DNA of 44,988 nucleotides from an uncultured Bacteroidales bacterium (GTDB lineage: Bacteria; Bacteroidota; Bacteroidia; Bacteroidales; Paludibacteraceae). The translations under genes were made by a program, and so were the position numbers. Below the pieces are notes generated by a model. The model did no database searches and was not told the DNA's origin. It worked only from the letters and a program-made list of their open reading frames with translations. The stretch lies in assembly GCA_945827635.1 (NCBI GenBank), contig CALZOG010000005.1, positions 1 to 44,988 on the forward strand. The letters run 5' to 3'. Numbering within the stretch: the first letter of the stretch is position 1; every line of letters begins with the position of its first letter. Below, piece after piece: positions 40,870-44,988 of the stretch.

Positions 40870-41856
40870 ATGAACGAGAGTAACATAGAAAATAGAGGCG
40901 AGATAATCATCTATCGTGCAGAGGACAACACGGTACAACTCGATGTGCGCATGGAGAACGAAACCGTCTGGCTAAGTACAAGTCAAATGGCTGCTCTTTT
41001 TAATAAAGAGGAGTCGAATATACGACGACATATACTTAATGTTTTCCGCGATGAAGAAGTGTCGCGTGATAATAACGTGCACTTTTTACACGTTAATGGA
41101 GTAAAGAAGCCAGTTCCTTATTATTCGTTAGATGTTGTCTTATCAATTGGCTACCGAGTTAACTCCAAGCGTGCTATAGCCTTCCGCCAATGGTCAACGA
41201 AGATACTTAAGGAATTTATAATCAAAGGCTACGCCATCAACGAAAAACTCCGCCGTGAGCAGTTGTCGGATTTACGGCAACTCGTTCAGATTGTCGGACG
41301 AACGGTACAAAGCAAAGCGGTTGAGAGTGCAGACGAGACGCAGGCTATCTTCGATGTCGTATTGGATTACACATACGCGCTTGACACGCTCGATAATTAT
41401 GATTACGAGCGCCTGACCGTCAAAGAGACAACGCCCGAAGAACGCTTTCATGCTACCTATGAGAATGCCATGCAAACGATTGGCGCGTTGCGAGAGAAGT
41501 TCGGCGGCAGTACTTTGTTTGGCAACGAAAAGGATGATTCGTTCAAAAGCAGTATTGGCCAGATTTATCAGACCTTTGGCGGCAAGGACCTCTATCCGAG
41601 CGTCGAGGAAAAAGCAGCAATGTTGTTGTATTTGGTCACTAAGAATCACTCTTTCTCGGATGGCAACAAACGTATTGCGGCTACGTTGTTTCTGTGGTTC
41701 TTGAACAACAACGGCATTCTCTACCGCGAGGATGGCACCAAACGTCTGGCAGACAATACCCTTGTCGCTTTAACCCTCATGATTGCTGAAAGCCGCACCG
41801 AAGAAAAAGACACCATGGTTAAAGTGGTAGTAAATTTGATTAACCAAAAGAACTAA
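40870..41856 (+). CDS. RhuM-family protein with C-terminal Fic/Doc domain
   Basis: 328 residues. The N-terminal 120 or so match the RhuM/Bro-type region (GEIIIYRAEDNTVQLDVR, ETVWLSTSQMAALF, YYSLDVVLSIGYRVNSKRAI). The C-terminal part is a Fic-fold domain with the motif HSFSDGNKR (H260 to R268). This is the Doc variant (HxFx(D/N)xNKR), so phosphotransfer as by Doc (on EF-Tu) is more likely than AMP transfer. No Phd-like antitoxin gene lies beside it. RhuM-Fic proteins are typical of mobile and pathogenicity regions. Here it sits between murE (42 bp) and mraY, breaking an otherwise conserved cell-wall gene order, with an 11-bp repeat array directly behind it. Target and physiological role unknown. 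Confidence 0.85.
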   Translation: MNESNIENRGEIIIYRAEDNTVQLDVRMENETVWLSTSQMAALFNKEESNIRRHILNVFRDEEVSRDNNVHFLHVNGVKKPVPYYSLDVVLSIGYRVNSKRAIAFRQWSTKILKEFIIKGYAINEKLRREQLSDLRQLVQIVGRTVQSKAVESADETQAIFDVVLDYTYALDTLDNYDYERLTVKETTPEERFHATYENAMQTIGALREKFGGSTLFGNEKDDSFKSSIGQIYQTFGGKDLYPSVEEKAAMLLYLVTKNHSFSDGNKRIAATLFLWFLNNNGILYREDGTKRLADNTLVALTLMIAESRTEEKDTMVKVVVNLINQKN

Positions 41857-41886
41857 AGAAATATATAGTATTACAGCAGCCAAACA

Positions 41887-41930
41887 CGACAACGAGTCGA
41901 CAACGAGACGATAACGAGTCGATAACGAAT
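41887..41930. repeat. 11-bp-period tandem repeat, four units, inside dcw cluster
   Basis: CGACAACGAGT, CGACAACGAGA, CGATAACGAGT, CGATAACGAAT. Same family as the array at 1587-1641, with an identical first unit, 40 kb away. It lies between the RhuM-Doc gene and the unknown 127-residue gene, 35 bp before the latter's start. Confidence 0.8.
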
Positions 41931-41964
41931 GCTGGGGGTCTCCTAAGAAAATCATAATGAAACT

Positions 41965-42348
41965 ATGGCAAAAGCAGAACTTGACATCTTACTGGATAAA
42001 CTGCAAGGTCGCCTTACTGGTGACAGCAAATTCTATGCTACCCACCGTCATGGCAAAACGGTAATTAGCAACTATCCTCTGCACAAAGATCCCAAAGTCA
42101 TCTCTGAGCAGCAAAAAACCAATAGTTCAACCTTTGCTCAAGCATCCAAACGTGCTAAACAGGAACTTTCTGACCCAACACGTCAAGCCTATTGGCAGGA
42201 ACAATACGACCAATACAAAAGTCTGGCAAACAAGAACCTCAAGAAAGCCAATATTCAGTTCTTCGGTCCCGACTCGCCGGCTGTCACGCAAGATAAATAC
42301 TACAAAACCCTCCGTGGTTTCGTAATAGCCCAACTAAAAAAACAATAA
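41965..42348 (+). CDS. Conserved-looking hypothetical protein, 127 residues
   Basis: Soluble, basic, helix-rich protein: HRHGKTVISNYPLHKDPK, SEQQKTNSSTFAQASKRAK, DPTRQAYWQEQYDQY. The pattern (R-x-G-K-T-V-I-S, then a Q-rich helix, then DP-x-x-x-x-x-Y) recalls a group of small uncharacterised Bacteroidota proteins found near mobile genes; I cannot name a family. No signal peptide or membrane segment. It is 108 bp after the RhuM-Doc gene with the 11-bp array between, and 24 bp before mraY. It could be the partner of the RhuM-Doc protein (for example an antitoxin encoded behind the toxin) or simple cargo. Confidence 0.6.
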   Translation: MAKAELDILLDKLQGRLTGDSKFYATHRHGKTVISNYPLHKDPKVISEQQKTNSSTFAQASKRAKQELSDPTRQAYWQEQYDQYKSLANKNLKKANIQFFGPDSPAVTQDKYYKTLRGFVIAQLKKQ

Positions 42349-42372
42349 CTTGACAAACAAACTATATAGCAA

Positions 42373-43656
42373 ATGTTATACCACTTAATCAATTATTTAC
42401 AAACTACATTCGGGCACTTTGCAGGTGCTGGATTGTGGCAGTACATCTCTTTCCGCGCTATTCTGGCAGCGGTGCTGGCATTTATTGTCAGTGTTTGGTT
42501 CGGTAACAGGTTTATCAACCTCTTGAAACGCAAAAATATCTCCGAGCAGCAACGCGACGAGAAGACCGACCCGTTCAATGTCAGTAAGAAAGGTGTGCCA
42601 ACCATGGGCGGCGTAGTGCTCATCGTTGCTACATTGTTGCCCGTGCTGCTGATGGCAAACCTGACGAACGTCTATCTCTGGCTGATGATCATTACCGTAG
42701 TTATCCTCGGCATACTCGGTTTTGCCGATGACTACATCAAAACCTTCAAACACAACAAAGACGGTCTCAACGGCTGGATCAAGATCATCGGACAAGTTAC
42801 ACTCGGACTGATTGTAGGTCTGACGTTGCGTTATGCACCTATGGCTACAATGAACGAAACGGTAACCGTACACTATGAGAATAGCGTACGGGTCGTTGAA
42901 AAGTCACCCGAAGTCAAATCCACTCGCACCACTATCCCGTTTGTCAAGAATCACAACGCCAACTATGCAGACATGTTCTCTTTCCTCGGCGACGAGATGA
43001 AGTACCGCGCCGGTTGGATCTTCTTTGTGCTACTCACCGTTTTTGTCGTTGCCGCCGTGAGCAACGGCGCCAATCTCAACGATGGAATGGATGGTATGTG
43101 TGCCGGCAATAGTGCCTTGATTGGTGTCGCCCTCATTGTGCTGGCGTACGTGTCCGGTAACACGATGCTCGCCGATTACTTCGATGTCATGTACATTCCC
43201 GGCAGCGAAGAACTGGTTGTTTTTCTCGGTGCTTTCGTTGGCGCATTGGTCGGCTTCCTCTGGTTTAACGGCTTCCCGGCACAGATTTTTATGGGCGACA
43301 CCGGCAGCCTGACTATCGGCGGTATCATCGGCGTTTGTGCCGTGATTATTCACAAGGAGTTGCTTGTTCCAATCTTGTGCGGTGTATTCCTGATGGAGAG
43401 TATTTCCGTTATCTTGCAGACGCAGGTTTATAAGTTCAGCAAGCGTCGCGGCAATCGTGTCCGCGTGTTCAAACGTGCACCGCTTCACGACCATTTCCGC
43501 ACATCTGTCGAACAAGTCTTGAAGAACGACCCGACTTGCCGTATCCTGTGCAAAGGCAGCAGCAACCTGCACCACGAAACGAAGATTGTGCTGCGTTTCT
43601 GCATCGTAACTCTCCTGCTTGCAGCATTTACTATATTAACATTGAAAATACGTTAA
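42373..43656 (+). CDS. mraY: Phospho-N-acetylmuramoyl-pentapeptide transferase MraY
   Basis: 427 residues, polytopic membrane enzyme that moves phospho-MurNAc-pentapeptide onto undecaprenyl phosphate to make lipid I. Catalytic aspartates in LGFADDYIKTFKHNKDGL; NLNDGMDGMCAGNSALIG; FMGDTGSLTIGG; and the C-terminal RAPLHDHF motif. About ten membrane segments. The loop after residue 155 (VTVHYENSVRVVEKSPEVKS) is longer than in E. coli, as usual in Bacteroidota. murD follows after 2 bp. Confidence 0.96.
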   Translation: MLYHLINYLQTTFGHFAGAGLWQYISFRAILAAVLAFIVSVWFGNRFINLLKRKNISEQQRDEKTDPFNVSKKGVPTMGGVVLIVATLLPVLLMANLTNVYLWLMIITVVILGILGFADDYIKTFKHNKDGLNGWIKIIGQVTLGLIVGLTLRYAPMATMNETVTVHYENSVRVVEKSPEVKSTRTTIPFVKNHNANYADMFSFLGDEMKYRAGWIFFVLLTVFVVAAVSNGANLNDGMDGMCAGNSALIGVALIVLAYVSGNTMLADYFDVMYIPGSEELVVFLGAFVGALVGFLWFNGFPAQIFMGDTGSLTIGGIIGVCAVIIHKELLVPILCGVFLMESISVILQTQVYKFSKRRGNRVRVFKRAPLHDHFRTSVEQVLKNDPTCRILCKGSSNLHHETKIVLRFCIVTLLLAAFTILTLKIR

Positions 43657-43658
43657 TA

Positions 43659-44988
43659 ATGAAAAGACTGGTAGTTTTAGGTGCTGGCGAAAGCGGCGTA
43701 GGTGCTGCAATCCTGGCAAAAGGAAAAGGATACGATGTGTTTGTCAGCGATATGGGTGAGATCAAACCGCGCTATGCGGCATTGCTTGAGCAGTATGGTA
43801 TTCTTTACGAGAGCGGCAAGCATACAGCCGAACAGATACTGAACGCAGACGAAGTAGTTAAGTCACCCGGCATACCTGACACTGCGCCAATGGTGACAGC
43901 ACTTATCGGTCAAGGCACACCAATCATCTCAGAGATTGAGTTCGCGGCACGTTACACCGACGCGAAGATGATCTGTATAACCGGTTCGAACGGCAAAACC
44001 ACCACCACCTCGCTCATCTACGATATGTTACGCCGTGCAGGACTGGATGTCGGTTTGGCGGGAAACATCGGTAACTCCCTCGCTCTGCAAGTGGCGCAAC
44101 AGGATCATGCGTTCTATGTGATTGAACTCAGTTCGTTCCAGTTGGATAATATGTACGATTTCCGTGCAGACATTGCTATTCTGCTCAACATCACACCCGA
44201 CCACTTGGACCGCTACAACTTTGAGTTCCAGAACTATATCAACGCCAAGATGCGCATTACGCGTAACCAACGTTACGAAGATGCGTTCATCTATTGGAGC
44301 GGTGATCCGGTGATTGACCGTGAAATCAAGAAACTCCGTCCGACTGCTACGCTTTATCCCTTCGGCGAGCAACAGGAGAAGAATGTTGCTTATGTCAGTG
44401 ACGGAAAGATGGTAGTTTCCGCACGTCAGCCGCTGGAACTTCCTGCCGAACAGCTCTCACTCAAAGGCAAACACAACCAATACAACTCCATGGCTGCGGC
44501 TATCACGGCACAACTGCTGAACATCAATAACGACGTTATCCTTGAGAGCCTGACTACTTTTGCCGGTGTTGAACATCGCCTGCAATACGTGGCAACCGTT
44601 CGTGGCGTACGCTGGATCAACGACAGCAAGGCTACGAACGTCAACTCCTGCTGGTACGCTTTGGAAGCAATGACCACTCCGACAGTTCTTATCCTTGGCG
44701 GCAAAGACAAAGGCAATGATTATAGCGAGATTGACCAACTGGTGCTCGACAAGTGCCACACACTCGTGTTCATGGGCTTGCACAACGAAAAACTCATTGA
44801 GCACTTCTCTGCTCTCGGCTACAAACCTGCTGATATAGAAGGACAACATTCGGATGGCAGCAAGCGTTATGTTGACACCAACACTCTTGCCGATGCTGTC
44901 CGCGCATGTTACAATGCTGCCCGCGATGGCGATACGGTGCTGCTTTCGCCATGTTGCGCATCATTCGACCTGTTCAAGTCCTACGAGG
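43659..44988 (+). CDS. murD: UDP-MurNAc-L-Ala:D-Glu ligase MurD (cut by window end)
   Basis: The first 443 codons from the ATG at 43659; the frame is open at the window end. N-terminal Rossmann-like LVVLGAGESGVGAAILA; ATP-binding ITGSNGKTTTTS; IELSSFQLDNM; NITPDHLDRY; INDSKATNVNS; LILGGKDKGNDY; and the C-terminal VLLSPCCASFDLFKSYE. It adds D-glutamate to UDP-MurNAc-L-Ala. Family length is about 440-450, so only a few residues are missing. Two bp separate it from mraY, so the two are translationally close. ftsW and murG would be expected next. Confidence 0.95.
   Translation, partial: MKRLVVLGAGESGVGAAILAKGKGYDVFVSDMGEIKPRYAALLEQYGILYESGKHTAEQILNADEVVKSPGIPDTAPMVTALIGQGTPIISEIEFAARYTDAKMICITGSNGKTTTTSLIYDMLRRAGLDVGLAGNIGNSLALQVAQQDHAFYVIELSSFQLDNMYDFRADIAILLNITPDHLDRYNFEFQNYINAKMRITRNQRYEDAFIYWSGDPVIDREIKKLRPTATLYPFGEQQEKNVAYVSDGKMVVSARQPLELPAEQLSLKGKHNQYNSMAAAITAQLLNINNDVILESLTTFAGVEHRLQYVATVRGVRWINDSKATNVNSCWYALEAMTTPTVLILGGKDKGNDYSEIDQLVLDKCHTLVFMGLHNEKLIEHFSALGYKPADIEGQHSDGSKRYVDTNTLADAVRACYNAARDGDTVLLSPCCASFDLFKSYE

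Overview
The window looks like chromosomal DNA from a member of the order Bacteroidales (phylum Bacteroidota) of roughly balanced G+C. The evidence is direct. Most gene runs begin with the Bacteroidota sigma-A promoter, TTTG, a 20-bp gap, then TAnnTTTG. Shine-Dalgarno sequences are weak. The gene content is typical: a GldJ-type FGE-sulfatase lipoprotein of the type IX secretion/gliding machinery, flotillin FloA beside NfeD, a folP-cdaA pair, an AmgK-RapZ kinase fusion, and a dcw cell-wall cluster with an FtsL-like protein between rsmH and ftsI. MurE has a DNPR motif, which suggests meso-diaminopimelate peptidoglycan. No rRNA, tRNA, CRISPR array or insertion-sequence transposase was recognised.

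Layout. Positions 1-6.6 kb are accessory: a PKD-domain lipoprotein flanked by heptanucleotide arrays, a 770-bp repeat-rich intergenic region, a single-chain type IIG restriction-modification enzyme, a short gene remnant, and a RAYT-type HUH transposase whose own gene carries REP-like hairpins. Positions 6.8-12 kb hold a Nudix hydrolase and the co-directional run nfeD-floA-omega-amidase-recJ-winged-helix protein. Positions 12-14.8 kb hold a TonB-dependent receptor and a small lipoprotein. Positions 14.8-21.4 kb (minus strand) form a housekeeping operon, folP-cdaA-metG-tdk-priA. Positions 21.5-29.2 kb carry gldJ, gcvH, nadB, an NlpC/P60 peptidase, a secreted nuclease and a SIMPL-domain protein. 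At 30.5 kb two promoters interleave divergently for guanine deaminase and a radical SAM protein. The latter is followed by a glycosyltransferase that looks shortened and by a small exported protein.

From 32.9 kb to the end is one long plus-strand unit devoted to the cell wall: AmgK-RapZ kinase fusion, MurU-like nucleotidyltransferase, lipid kinase, rsmH, ftsL-like, ftsI, murE, [RhuM-Doc protein and an unknown 127-aa protein], mraY, murD (cut by the window end). AmgK and MurU would recycle peptidoglycan sugars into UDP-MurNAc, the substrate chain of the murE/murD/mraY genes behind them.

The observations most worth following are: (1) an 11-bp-period tandem repeat found at only two places, beside the type IIG enzyme and inside the dcw cluster next to the RhuM-Doc insertion; (2) REP-like hairpins with compensating base changes inside the RAYT gene; (3) heptanucleotide arrays overlapping stop codons of three genes, giving stops in several frames; (4) a kinase-sensor fusion heading the dcw cluster where mraZ is usually expected; (5) a winged-helix domain joined to what looks like a decayed histidine-kinase ATPase domain. 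All functional calls rest on reading motifs by eye. No database search was possible.
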